Source of the DNA: Streptomyces sp. NRRL F-525
Lineage (GTDB): Bacteria; Actinomycetota; Actinomycetes; Streptomycetales; Streptomycetaceae
Reading direction: 5' to 3'
Assembly (NCBI RefSeq): GCF_000716605.1
Contig: NZ_JNXE01000005.1
Location: 248,001 to 312,000, forward strand
Length of the DNA: 64,000 nucleotides
Under the pieces are notes generated by a model that saw only the letters and a list, made by a program, of their open reading frames with translations, did not search any database and was not told the DNA's origin. This document shows positions 47,489 to 56,410 of this stretch, piece after piece; position 1 is the stretch's first letter, and each line of letters begins with the position of its first letter. The position numbers were made by a program, and so were the translations under genes.

Positions 47489-48829
47489 CTAACGTCCGGA
47501 CAAAGCACGGGCGCGACGCGCGATGCGCCGGACCGTCTGATTCCGCGGAATGAACGACAGTTGTGCCGGTACGGCCCCGGGCAGTGCCAGCGCGGTCAGG
47601 CGGCGGCGTTTGAAGTAGCGCCACGTGTGCGGATTGAGGTGGGCCGAGAGGTACCGCTCGGCGTCCGCGCGCAGCCGCGGGTAGATCTTGGGCTGCATCG
47701 CGAAGCCGACCGCCTTGAGGAGTCCGGCCAGTTCGTCGACCCGCTCCGGCGACGGCATCCGCCAGTCCGTCACCGCCTTCTTGTCGCCGAGGTCGGGCAG
47801 CACGTGGTCCACGATGGTCAGCGGCACCCGGTTGCTGTTCTGGTAGGGCGCGAGCCGGGCCAGCAGGGTGTCCGTGCCGACCCGCGCGACCGGGATGTCG
47901 TAGAGACCGGCGGCGGTGAACAGCGCGGTGGAGAAGCAGCCGACGACCAGGGCGGGCCGCATCCGCTGGAAGGCGACCTCGGCGAGCACCGGGCGGTCCA
48001 GCAGGGTGAGATGAGCACCCAGCTTCTTCGCCTCGTCCTCCAGGAGGCGCGACCAGCGGGAGGGCGCCACGGGGTGCGGCTTGAACACCAGCTCGCGATG
48101 GCCGAGGGCAACGGCGCCGCGCACCATGCGCAGATGCAGCTCCTCCTCCTGCTGGTCGGTGAGGATGCCGAGCGCGGCGAGGTACTGGCCGAGCAGCAGG
48201 GCGGGTTGGCCCTTCACGGCGGGCAACTCGCTCTCGGACTCGGCGAGTTCGCCAAGTACCTTGAGGAAGGCTTCGGTTGGGACCAGCTCCGGCGGGACGC
48301 CGAACTCGGTGAGCAGCAGCGGGGTGAGGCCCGGGACGAGATCGAGGTGCAGCAGCCGCTCGATGCGGGTGCCGACCAGCGGGTCGATCTTGTCGCGCGT
48401 GGGGCCGTAACTTATGAGGCCGTCCGCGTAGACGTCGACCGGGGCGCCGGTGAACAGCTGGCACAGCGCGAGCGACGGATTGACCTGGACGGACTCCACG
48501 GCGAGCCGGATCTCGTCGTCGCCGAGCTTCCACAGCAGCCGTACGTACCGCTCCCACATCGGGACGTCGTCGCCCCGCGGGCTCCAACCGCTCGGGTGGA
48601 AGGGGGAGATGGTCTCGTTCCACGACAGCACGTCGTCGAAGCGTTCCCGGAGCCGGTCGAAGCCCGGCATGGTGTCCACCGACGGGGTGGTCTCCGGGTT
48701 CGCCGCGTTGTTGGTGATCAGCAGCAGCCTGCGGTCGGCCTCGCCGAGGAGCCCGGCGTCCAGCGCGGCGGCCAGGGTCGCGGCGCCGTACAGGGTCGAC
48801 GCGCACAGGATCTGGGTGGTGCGGGGCAT
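47489..48829 (-). CDS. polysialyltransferase-family glycosyltransferase, module 2
   Basis: This 446-residue paralogue of the gene at 44740 is collinear with it: TTQILCASTLYGAATLAAAL, VDVYADGLISYGPTRDKID, VFKPHPVAPS and LVVGCFSTALFTAAGLYDI. I chose the ATG at 48829, which overlaps the GT2 stop by one base. A longer frame to 49036 lies inside the GT2 gene. It probably adds nonulosonic acid, or a second residue type, to the same polymer. Confidence 0.85.
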   Translation of the reverse strand: MPRTTQILCASTLYGAATLAAALDAGLLGEADRRLLLITNNAANPETTPSVDTMPGFDRLRERFDDVLSWNETISPFHPSGWSPRGDDVPMWERYVRLLWKLGDDEIRLAVESVQVNPSLALCQLFTGAPVDVYADGLISYGPTRDKIDPLVGTRIERLLHLDLVPGLTPLLLTEFGVPPELVPTEAFLKVLGELAESESELPAVKGQPALLLGQYLAALGILTDQQEEELHLRMVRGAVALGHRELVFKPHPVAPSRWSRLLEDEAKKLGAHLTLLDRPVLAEVAFQRMRPALVVGCFSTALFTAAGLYDIPVARVGTDTLLARLAPYQNSNRVPLTIVDHVLPDLGDKKAVTDWRMPSPERVDELAGLLKAVGFAMQPKIYPRLRADAERYLSAHLNPHTWRYFKRRRLTALALPGAVPAQLSFIPRNQTVRRIARRARALSGR

Positions 48830-49851
48830 CAGGCGGCCACCGTCCGCGCCGAGGTGGGACGGCGGCGCAGTCGCCGCAGCCGGCTCGCGCGCTGGGGGTC
48901 CATCGAGTCCATTACCTCCGCCAGAACATCCTGGGGCATGCGCTTGAGCGCGGCGGAACTCAGTGAACGCAGTTTTCGAGCCACGGCGGGTTCGAACCTC
49001 TCGATCGATCCGAGATGATGAGCCATGATCGCGCAATACGTGCGCACCGCTTTTGGCAGCAGTTTATCGGCGTCGCGGTCAGCCGCCGTCTCCTCGATTA
49101 CCTGGTCGAACGCACGAATGAAATCGAGCTGCCTGACATCCCCGATCTGGGTCAGCGACGAGGCGACCCCCCGCCGGTAGAACACCCCCAGCAGCCCCAC
49201 CGTGGCGAAGGACTCCGCCTCCCGGTGCAGCTTCCAGATCCACGGCCGGTCCTCGGCCGTGCGCAGCCCGTCGGTGAAGTGCAGCAGGCCCCGGTCGACG
49301 AGTCTGCGGTGGTAGATGCCCGCCCAGGCGTAGGCGTAGTCCACGGAGGTGGAGCGGTCGGCGGGCAGGATCGCGTCCCGCGGGTTCATCACCACACCGC
49401 GCCGGCCCTGCGGAACCCGGGCGATCGAGCGGGCCTTGGCCGTGCACACCACGTGGTCGGTGCGCACGAAGTCGCAGCCGAGTTCCTCGATGGCGGCCAG
49501 CAGGCGCGGGAAGTAGTCCGGGGCGAGCCAGTCGTCGCCGTCCAGGAACGTCAGATACTCGCCACGTGCCTTGTCGATGCCGGTGTTGCGGGCGGTCGCC
49601 AGCCCTCCGTTCTTCTGGTGTCTGACATGCACGACGCCTGGCAGCTCCCGCTCCGCGCGCGCGAGAATGTCAGGGGTCTCGTCGGTCGAACAGTCGTCGA
49701 CGAAGATGAATTCGAAGTCCTCCCGTGTGTTCGCACGCAGGCTCTTCAGGGTGTCGGGCGCGTATTGCTGCACGTTGTAGAACGGCACGATGACGGAGAG
49801 CTTGACCACCCGCATGACGTTAGAGGGCGCTCCGGCATCGGTCTTTACCAT
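48829..49851 (-). CDS. GT2 family glycosyltransferase, module 2
   Basis: The 340-residue protein is paralogous to the gene at 43757: KLSVIVPFYNVQQYAPDTLK, FEFIFVDDCSTDETPDIL, GGLATARNTGIDKARGEYLT and FLDGDDWLAPDYFPRLL. An internal ATG at 49815 would remove 12 residues and match the paralogue length better. It is divergent from the DUF6716 gene at 50008 over a 156-bp promoter region, and is coupled to the polysialyltransferase-like gene. Confidence 0.9.
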   Translation of the reverse strand: MVKTDAGAPSNVMRVVKLSVIVPFYNVQQYAPDTLKSLRANTREDFEFIFVDDCSTDETPDILARAERELPGVVHVRHQKNGGLATARNTGIDKARGEYLTFLDGDDWLAPDYFPRLLAAIEELGCDFVRTDHVVCTAKARSIARVPQGRRGVVMNPRDAILPADRSTSVDYAYAWAGIYHRRLVDRGLLHFTDGLRTAEDRPWIWKLHREAESFATVGLLGVFYRRGVASSLTQIGDVRQLDFIRAFDQVIEETAADRDADKLLPKAVRTYCAIMAHHLGSIERFEPAVARKLRSLSSAALKRMPQDVLAEVMDSMDPQRASRLRRLRRRPTSARTVAA

Positions 49852-50007
49852 TGGTTTGATGTCGGGTGAACGCCACGTGGCGAACCTGTGAACCAGGAAT
49901 TTTTACGGCCCTACCACGCCCTGATTCGCCATTCGGCGGTGTGCTGTTAACCGTTTGTTGCCTTCTGGTTGGGCCGATCAACGGAATGGCTTCCTAGCGT
50001 CTTCGGT

Positions 50008-51318
50008 GTGCCAGCAAGTGCAACGCAGACCCTGCGAGTAGCCGTCCTCGCGGATTCCGACACCCGGTGGAAATGGGGTTCGCTCACCGCGAACCGTATT
50101 GCCCCGCCTAATTCGGACATCTCTCTGGACGGGTACCTCCTGCGGGGTCGTGCCACCCCAACAGCCCGCCAGCTGAAGGAAGTCGGCGTCACCGCCGACT
50201 CCCTCCGCGAGGTGACCGCCGTCGAGTTCCTGCGCGCCATGGAGAAGGAGCCGTACGACATCCTCGTGCTCTCCCTCGTCGGCGGCGGGGTCCAGGCGAT
50301 GCTGCACGGTCTGGCCCGCGCCTGGGACGGACGCGCCAAGCGCCCCGTGGTCGTCACCGGCTACGTCGGCGTCGTCTACGAGAAGCTCACCGACGGTCTG
50401 CTGCTCCGGCACGGCGCGGACCTCGTCCTCGCCAACTCCCGCCAGGACGCGGACCGTTTCAAGGCGGTCTACGACGGGGTCGGCGCCGACTCCTCGGCGG
50501 TCACCGAGGTTGCCCTGCCGTTCCTCGGCGGGGACGCCTACACCGGCGAGCACGACCCGTACACGGTCGTCTTCGCCGTGCAGCCCTCGGTGCCCGACAA
50601 CCGCCGGGACCGCGACTACCTGCTCAACAGGGCGATCCAGCACGCCCGTTTCCACCCGGGCCGCGAGGTGCTGCTCAAGCTGCGCTCCAAGCCGGGCGAA
50701 CACACCACGCACATCGAGGAGTTGCCCTACCAGAAGCTGGTCCAGGGCAAGGACCTCCCCGCCAACTTCAGCCTGGTGTACGGGCACATGGGCGACGTGC
50801 TCGACCGCACCGACCTCCTGGTGACCATCAGCTCGACGGCCGCCCTGGAGTCCCTGCACCGCCGTATCCCCACCGTCGTGCTGACCGACCTCGGCATCCG
50901 CGAGGGGCTCGGCAACCACCACTTCGTCGGCTCCGGGTGCCTCGCCTCCTGGGACCAGCTCGACGCCGGGTACAAGCCGGTGCCGGACGCGGAGTGGGTG
51001 GCGCGGCAAGGGGTCATGGCCGACGGATCGTACGAGTCGGCCTTCGACGCGGCCCGGGAGCGGATCACCAAGCTGCTGGCCGGCGACGAGATGGCGCCGC
51101 TGACCCCGTACTACACGCCCGAGACCGCCCCCGGCTATCTGCCCGGCATCCTCGCCCGCCACCACCTCGGCCCGGACGGCACCCCGCTGCCCGGCGCCCC
51201 CGCCGCGGACAAGGCGCCCGGGCCCGTCCGGCAGATCGTCCGCCGGGCCGCGCGCGGCGCCTACCGCCACGGCGTGCAGCGCGTGGCGCCCGTCATCCGC
51301 CGGATGGGGGAGCTGTGA
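50008..51318 (+). CDS. DUF6716 putative glycosyltransferase
   Basis: The 436-residue protein starts with GTG at 50008; the frame extends to a TTG at 49969. It has a Rossmann-type start (TLRVAVLADSDTRWKWGSLT), GYVGVVYEKLTDGLLLRHGA, an ADLVLANSRQDADRF segment and the C-terminal LLVTISSTAALESLHRRIPT, a glycosyltransferase-B-like nucleotide-sugar site. I recognise it as the DUF6716 group. It is the first gene of the nonulosonate synthesis operon, with its stop 32 bases before neuA. Confidence 0.75.
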   Translation: MPASATQTLRVAVLADSDTRWKWGSLTANRIAPPNSDISLDGYLLRGRATPTARQLKEVGVTADSLREVTAVEFLRAMEKEPYDILVLSLVGGGVQAMLHGLARAWDGRAKRPVVVTGYVGVVYEKLTDGLLLRHGADLVLANSRQDADRFKAVYDGVGADSSAVTEVALPFLGGDAYTGEHDPYTVVFAVQPSVPDNRRDRDYLLNRAIQHARFHPGREVLLKLRSKPGEHTTHIEELPYQKLVQGKDLPANFSLVYGHMGDVLDRTDLLVTISSTAALESLHRRIPTVVLTDLGIREGLGNHHFVGSGCLASWDQLDAGYKPVPDAEWVARQGVMADGSYESAFDAARERITKLLAGDEMAPLTPYYTPETAPGYLPGILARHHLGPDGTPLPGAPAADKAPGPVRQIVRRAARGAYRHGVQRVAPVIRRMGEL

Positions 51319-51350
51319 CCGCCGAGTCTTCCGCTCAAGGAGTAGAGCCC

Positions 51351-52652
51351 ATGTCCAACTCGCAAGCGGGCCAAGGCGCTTCGATGCGCCGGGTGCTCGC
51401 GGTGATCCCCGCGCGCGGCGGCTCCAAGGGCGTCCCCGCCAAGAACCTCGCCCCCGTCGGCGGAGTGCCGCTGGTGGCCCGCGCCGTGCGCGAGTGCCGT
51501 GCCTCGCGGCTGGTGACTGACGTGGTCGTCTCCACCGACGACCAGGCCATCGCCGCCGCCGCCCGCCAGGCCGGCGCCGAGGTCGTGCTGCGGCCCGCCG
51601 CCATCGCCGGTGACACGGCGACCTCCGAGGCCGCCGTCCTGCACGCCATGGACGCCCATGAGGCGCTGCACGGCTCCGCGGTCGACGTCGTCCTCCTCGT
51701 CCAGTGCACCAGCCCCTTCATCGTCCGCGAGGACGTCGACGGCATCGTCAACGCGATCGTCGCGAACGGCGCCGACACCGCGCACACCGTCGCCCCCTTC
51801 CACGGCTTCGTGTGGCGCGACGCCGACGACGAGGCCACGGCGGTCGTCGAACCCGCCCGCAGCGAAGAGGTCGGGGGCGCCACGAAGGTCGCCAACTCGA
51901 CGGTGGCCAGCGGCGGTTACGGCGTCAACCACGACAAGTCGTTCCGCCCGCGCCGCCAGGACCGCCCCCAGGACTTCCTGGAGACCGGCGCCGTCTACGG
52001 CATGGACGCGGCCGGCTTCCGCAAGGTCGGCCACCGCTTCTTCGGTCGCACGGAACTCGTCCGGACCGACCCCGCAAGGGTGTTGGAGATCGACGATCCC
52101 CACGAGCTGGCCAGGGCACGGGCGTTGGCCCCGCTCTTCGACGCGGACCGCCCCGGCTCGCTCCCGACCGCCGACGACATCGACGCGGTCGTACTCGACT
52201 TCGACGGCACCCAGACCGACGACAGGGTGCTGATCGATTCCGACGGACGGGAGTTCGTCTCCGTGCACCGCGGAGACGGGCTCGGCATCGCCGCGCTGCG
52301 CAAGAGCGGCCTGAAGATGCTGATCCTGTCCTCGGAGCAGAACCCGGTCGTCGCCGCCCGGGCCCGGAAGCTCCAACTCCCGGTCCTGCACGGCATCGAC
52401 CGGAAGGACCTCGCACTCAAGCAGTGGTGCGAGGAGCAGGGCATCGCGCCGGAGCGCGTGCTCTACGTCGGCAACGACGTCAACGACCTCCCGTGCTTCG
52501 CCCTCGTGGGCTGGCCCGTGGCGGTCGGGAGCGCCCACGACGTCGTACGCGGCGCCGCACGCGCGGTCACCACCGTGGCCGGTGGCGACGGCGCTGTCCG
52601 AGAGATCGCCAGCTGGATCCTCGGCCCCTCTCTCGATTCCCTCACCAAGTAA
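51351..52652 (+). CDS. neuA: CMP-nonulosonate synthetase fused to KdsC-like HAD phosphatase
   Basis: The 433-residue protein starts at ATG 51351, chosen for AAGGAG eight bases upstream. A GTG at 51315 overlaps the preceding stop and is an alternative. Residues 15-250 are the cytidylyltransferase (LAVIPARGGSKGVPAKNL, VLLVQCTSPFIVREDVDG). From about 275 a KdsC-like phosphatase follows, with DFDGTQTDD (Asp283, Asp285) and LYVGNDVNDLPCF. Fusions of this kind exist in other CMP-sialate synthetases, including the mammalian one. The phosphatase half may remove the 9-phosphate from Kdn-9-P-like products of NeuB before activation; this is inference. Confidence 0.9.
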   Translation: MSNSQAGQGASMRRVLAVIPARGGSKGVPAKNLAPVGGVPLVARAVRECRASRLVTDVVVSTDDQAIAAAARQAGAEVVLRPAAIAGDTATSEAAVLHAMDAHEALHGSAVDVVLLVQCTSPFIVREDVDGIVNAIVANGADTAHTVAPFHGFVWRDADDEATAVVEPARSEEVGGATKVANSTVASGGYGVNHDKSFRPRRQDRPQDFLETGAVYGMDAAGFRKVGHRFFGRTELVRTDPARVLEIDDPHELARARALAPLFDADRPGSLPTADDIDAVVLDFDGTQTDDRVLIDSDGREFVSVHRGDGLGIAALRKSGLKMLILSSEQNPVVAARARKLQLPVLHGIDRKDLALKQWCEEQGIAPERVLYVGNDVNDLPCFALVGWPVAVGSAHDVVRGAARAVTTVAGGDGAVREIASWILGPSLDSLTK

Positions 52653-52666
52653 GGAAACCCGCTGTC

Positions 52667-53605
52667 ATGAGCATCAACTCCCGTCTGCGCCAGTTCGGTT
52701 CGAAGACTGCAGGCCCCGGCCAGCCCGTGTACGTCGTCGGCGAGATCGGCATCAACCACAACGGTGAGCTGGAGAACGCCTTCAAGCTGATCGACGCCGC
52801 CGCCGAGGCCGGCTGCGACGCCGTCAAGTTCCAGAAGCGCACCCCGGAGATCTGCACCCCGCGCGACCAGTGGGACATCGAGCGCGACACTCCCTGGGGC
52901 CGCATGACCTACATCGACTACCGCCACCGTGTGGAGTTCGGTGAGGACGAGTACCGCCAGATCGACGAGTACGCCAAGTCGAAGAACATCGACTGGTTCG
53001 CCTCCCCGTGGGACACCGAGGCCGTCGCCTTCCTGGAGAAGTTCGACGTGCCCGCCCACAAGGTGGCCTCCGCGTCCCTGACGGACGACGAGCTGCTCCG
53101 CTCCCTCCGCGCCACGGGCCGTACGATCATCCTCTCCACCGGCATGTCGACCCCGAAGCAGATCCGCCACGCGGTGGAGGTCCTCGGTTCGGACAACATC
53201 CTGATGTGCCACGCCACTTCGACCTACCCGGCGGTGGCCGAGGAGCTCAACCTCCGCGTCATCAACACCCTCCAGGCCGAGTACCCGAACGTCCCGATCG
53301 GCTACTCCGGTCACGAGACGGGCCTGCAGACCACCCTCGCCGCGGTCGCGCTCGGCGCCACCTTCGTCGAGCGTCACATCACCCTCGACCGCGCCATGTG
53401 GGGCTCGGACCAGGCCGCGTCGGTCGAGCCGCAGGGCCTGACCCGCCTCGTCCGCGACATCCGCACCATCGAGGCCTCCCTCGGCGACGGCGTCAAGAAG
53501 GTCTACGAGTCGGAGCTCGGCCCGATGAAGAAGCTGCGCCGCGTCAACGGCGTGGTGGCCGAGGCGGAGATCGCCGCGGCCGCGGGCGAGCCGGTCTCGG
53601 TCTGA
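52667..53605 (+). CDS. neuB: nonulosonate (sialic acid/Kdn) synthase
   Basis: The 312-residue NeuB-family barrel condenses phosphoenolpyruvate with a six-carbon sugar. Motifs are VVGEIGINHNGELENAFKLI, AVKFQKRTPEICTPRDQW, FASPWDTEAVAFLEKFDVPA, KVASASL, ILSTGMST and IGYSGHETG. The protein ends soon after the barrel (KKLRRVNGVVAEAEIAAAAG). The usual C-terminal SAF/antifreeze-like domain of about 60 residues is missing, against about 345 residues in classical NeuB. A 14-base gap follows neuA, with an AAGGAAA site. Confidence 0.9.
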   Translation: MSINSRLRQFGSKTAGPGQPVYVVGEIGINHNGELENAFKLIDAAAEAGCDAVKFQKRTPEICTPRDQWDIERDTPWGRMTYIDYRHRVEFGEDEYRQIDEYAKSKNIDWFASPWDTEAVAFLEKFDVPAHKVASASLTDDELLRSLRATGRTIILSTGMSTPKQIRHAVEVLGSDNILMCHATSTYPAVAEELNLRVINTLQAEYPNVPIGYSGHETGLQTTLAAVALGATFVERHITLDRAMWGSDQAASVEPQGLTRLVRDIRTIEASLGDGVKKVYESELGPMKKLRRVNGVVAEAEIAAAAGEPVSV

Positions 53606-53653
53606 GTCTGAGCCATTAAGCGCCACTTACGGTCACGGGACGGTCGTACGACA

Positions 53654-54742
53654 ATGAGCCCCCACGCCGGCGATGCCGGCCTCACCCCCCACACTCTCGC
53701 GTTCGTGGAGAGTCCGGTACAGCTTCTGAACGTGCTGGAGTGGGCGCACCTCCGTGCGCCCAGGGCCGAGGCGGCACCCGGCGAGGGGCTCACCCTCGTG
53801 GTCCTGTCGCCGACCGACCCGATGACCCGCGGCCAGCTGCGCCGCATGGCCGACCTCGCCCGCGACGAGGGCCACACCGTGCGCTGGGAGGAGGCGCGGG
53901 GCGGACCTGCGGCCCCCTTTCAGACGATCGGCGGCCTCACCCGGCTCCTCCGCAAGGCGGACCGGATCGTGATGGGCGACCCGTTCTCCCGGTATGTGCA
54001 GTTGTTGCTGACGATCACCAAGGCCCGCGAGCTGGTGGTGGTCGACGACGGCACCGCGACGATGGAGTTCGTCGCCCAACTCGCCAGCGGCGAACGCCTG
54101 GTGCGCTGGCACCGCAAGGGCGGCCGCCCCGGCCCCCGCGACCTGATCTTCGCCCCGGTCTCCTCGGCGGCCCGGCGCCGTCTGACCCCGAGCGCCCGCC
54201 GCACGGTGGAGGTCTTCTCGTCGATGCCGATCGAGACGACCCCCGAGGGCGTCACGATCACCCCGAACGAATTCGCCTGGACCCGCGCCACGTTCGGCCC
54301 GCCGCGCATCACCAAGGGCGCGGACATGGTCGGAACGTCCCTGGTGGAAACGGGAGTTGTCGACAACGACCGCTACCTGGAAGCGGTGGCCACCCTCGCC
54401 AAGACCCACGGCGCGACCCGCTACTTCGCCCACCGCCGCGAAAGCACGGAGAAACTCCACCGGTTGGCGGTGGAGACAGGCCTGGAGATCGTCCGCCCGG
54501 ACCTCCCCCTGGAACTGATCGCCCGCCGCGGCCCCATCGGCCGCACGATCCTGAGCTTCCCGTCGACGGTGGTGCATACGTTGCCGCTGGCGCTGGTGGG
54601 CACGGAGGTGCGGGTCGCGGTGTGCGACATCGACCCCGCGTGGCTGACGGAGAACGCGTCGCCCCGGGCGCAGGGGTTTTTGTCGGGGGTCACGGGGACG
54701 GCTCGGGATGTGCACCGGCTGTCGGCGGTGACGGCCGCGTAG
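53654..54742 (+). CDS. putative sialyltransferase-like glycosyltransferase (GT52-like)
   Basis: The 362-residue protein has the outline of bacterial lipooligosaccharide sialyltransferases. An N-terminal FVESPVQLLNVLEW motif is followed by VVVDDGTATMEFVAQLASG, the YFAHRRES segment and a late SFPSTVVHTLPLALV serine stretch. It lies 49 bases downstream of neuB and is probably co-transcribed. It most likely transfers CMP-activated nonulosonate to an acceptor sugar; acceptor and linkage are unknown. Confidence 0.7.
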   Translation: MSPHAGDAGLTPHTLAFVESPVQLLNVLEWAHLRAPRAEAAPGEGLTLVVLSPTDPMTRGQLRRMADLARDEGHTVRWEEARGGPAAPFQTIGGLTRLLRKADRIVMGDPFSRYVQLLLTITKARELVVVDDGTATMEFVAQLASGERLVRWHRKGGRPGPRDLIFAPVSSAARRRLTPSARRTVEVFSSMPIETTPEGVTITPNEFAWTRATFGPPRITKGADMVGTSLVETGVVDNDRYLEAVATLAKTHGATRYFAHRRESTEKLHRLAVETGLEIVRPDLPLELIARRGPIGRTILSFPSTVVHTLPLALVGTEVRVAVCDIDPAWLTENASPRAQGFLSGVTGTARDVHRLSAVTAA

Positions 54743-54779
54743 CGCGGTCCGGACGGGGGCGTCCTGTCACCCTCAAGGC

Positions 54780-55538
54780 GTGCAACCACAACCAGGAATC
54801 GCGCCTACGACCCCGCCCACCGCCGGCACCCTCTTCGCCGCCCTGTACGGCGAACTGACCCCGCACGCCTGGCACGACCCCGAGCACGACGCTTATCAGC
54901 TCTTCTACCAGCGGTCGCTCGCGATGGGCTGGCTGGACGAGCGGACAGCGGGCGGTCCCGGGCTGTGGGCCATGAACGACGCGGGGTCCAGTCCTCCGCA
55001 GGCCGCGCCCGGTACGGGACGGATCTCCTGGTTCCAGGTCGAGGCCGGTCCCGTGACAGCCGAACGGCCGCTCCCCGTACAGCAGTTCCTCCGCTGCGCC
55101 CAGGACGTGACGGCGCGGATCGGCACGGTGCGGCTCTCCGCGGTGCGGGTGCTGCTGCCGGTGCGGGGGATCGATCCGGCGGCGCGGCCGGCCTACGCGG
55201 CCGTACCGTCGATGCTGACCGTCGCCTGGTTCGGTGAGCGCGATCCGGCGGCCAGGACCCCGGTGGACGTCCGGATCGGCAGTGGCCGGGATCCGTTGAT
55301 CCCGGCCGTCGCTCGTCAACTCGTCCTGGACCTGCGGGACTTGGAGCAGGACGTGTTCATGTGCGGGGACTACGAGGTCACCGTGCACGGCATGACACTG
55401 CGCGGTGAACTCGCCGAGTGGTCCTGCGACGCGGTCGGCTGGCTGGCCGCTACCGTCGCCGACTGTGCCGCGCGGCTCGGGGTGCGTTCACCGCTGCCGC
55501 TCACCGTCACGGCTCAGTCGGCCGCCGGGGGCTTGTAG
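54780..55538 (+). CDS. conserved hypothetical protein
   Basis: The 252-residue soluble protein starts with GTG. It has an aromatic first quarter (WHDPEHDAYQLFYQRSLAMG) and a beta-rich middle (VRLSAVRVLLPVRGIDP). DLEQDVFMCGDYEVTVHGMT near the end may be a conserved core. I do not recognise the family. The last 25 bases overlap the convergent methyltransferase gene. Confidence 0.6.
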   Translation: MQPQPGIAPTTPPTAGTLFAALYGELTPHAWHDPEHDAYQLFYQRSLAMGWLDERTAGGPGLWAMNDAGSSPPQAAPGTGRISWFQVEAGPVTAERPLPVQQFLRCAQDVTARIGTVRLSAVRVLLPVRGIDPAARPAYAAVPSMLTVAWFGERDPAARTPVDVRIGSGRDPLIPAVARQLVLDLRDLEQDVFMCGDYEVTVHGMTLRGELAEWSCDAVGWLAATVADCAARLGVRSPLPLTVTAQSAAGGL

Positions 55539-56191
55539 GCCAGGATGAAGACCCGCGGCCGCTTCTCCTCGCCCTGGGGCTTGCGGAGGACCTCGGCGTA
55601 CAGGGGCAGGCCCGCCTGCTTGAGGAACGAGGCGACCGCGGCCGGAGTGCGGAAGTAGTAGTCCAGCGAGATGTCCTGGCCGTAGCGCTCCGACAGGTGC
55701 AGGTGTTCGTCCTCGGCGCCCTGGAAACCGAGCAGGACGTGGCCGCCCGGCCGCAGAGCCCGGTGGAACTCCGCGAAGACGCCGGGCAGTTCGGCGTCCG
55801 GGATGTGGATCGTCGAGTAGAGCGCCACGACACCGCCGAGCGTTCCGTCCGGTACGTCCAGAGACGTCATCGAGCCCACCTCGAACCGGAGTTGGGGATG
55901 CGCCTCGCGGGCCAGCGCCACCATGCGAGGCGAGATGTCGATGCCGAAGGCCGGGAGGCCGAGGGCGTTCAGCCGCGCCGTCACGTATCCGGGGCCGCTG
56001 CCCACGTCGGCCACCGGCGCCTCGCCCGCCGTACGGACCAGGTCGGCGAAGGCGGTCAGCAGTGAGCGGTCGAGGGGGCTCTCGACGAGACTGTCGGGAT
56101 GCTCGGCGCCGTACGCGGGCGCGATCGCGTCGTAGGAGGAGCGGGTGGCCTCTATGAAGTCCGCGGTCGGAGCCGCGTTCGAGTCGGTCAC
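55514..56191 (-). CDS. class I SAM-dependent methyltransferase
   Basis: The 225-residue protein starts at GTG 56191. The frame continues upstream without homology. It has the SAM-binding motif I VADVGSGPGYVTARLNALG, motif II FGIDISPRMVALAREA, motif III SLDVPDGTLGGVVALYSTIH and LRPGGHVLLGFQG. It belongs to the broad UbiE/type-11 group; substrate unknown. It is convergent with the unknown gene at 54780 and divergent from the M20 gene. Confidence 0.88.
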   Translation of the reverse strand: MTDSNAAPTADFIEATRSSYDAIAPAYGAEHPDSLVESPLDRSLLTAFADLVRTAGEAPVADVGSGPGYVTARLNALGLPAFGIDISPRMVALAREAHPQLRFEVGSMTSLDVPDGTLGGVVALYSTIHIPDAELPGVFAEFHRALRPGGHVLLGFQGAEDEHLHLSERYGQDISLDYYFRTPAAVASFLKQAGLPLYAEVLRKPQGEEKRPRVFILAYKPPAAD

Positions 56192-56410
56192 GTCGGCGGA
56201 CCCTACCAAGGGACACGGTGGGTAACCATGTCCGTGATACGGACGGGACGCGCCGTGCCGGGGTGAGCCGTGGTATCCCAGAAGGAGCAGGGAGTTTACC
56301 CATCTCCGTGAGCGGCTATGCGGTCGGCGGTCAGATTTTCTTCGACTAACGGGTTGAACTTTTGTTGATCGAGGGTCAGTTGACCACCCGGGCGCCCTAC
56401 CCTTCAGAGG

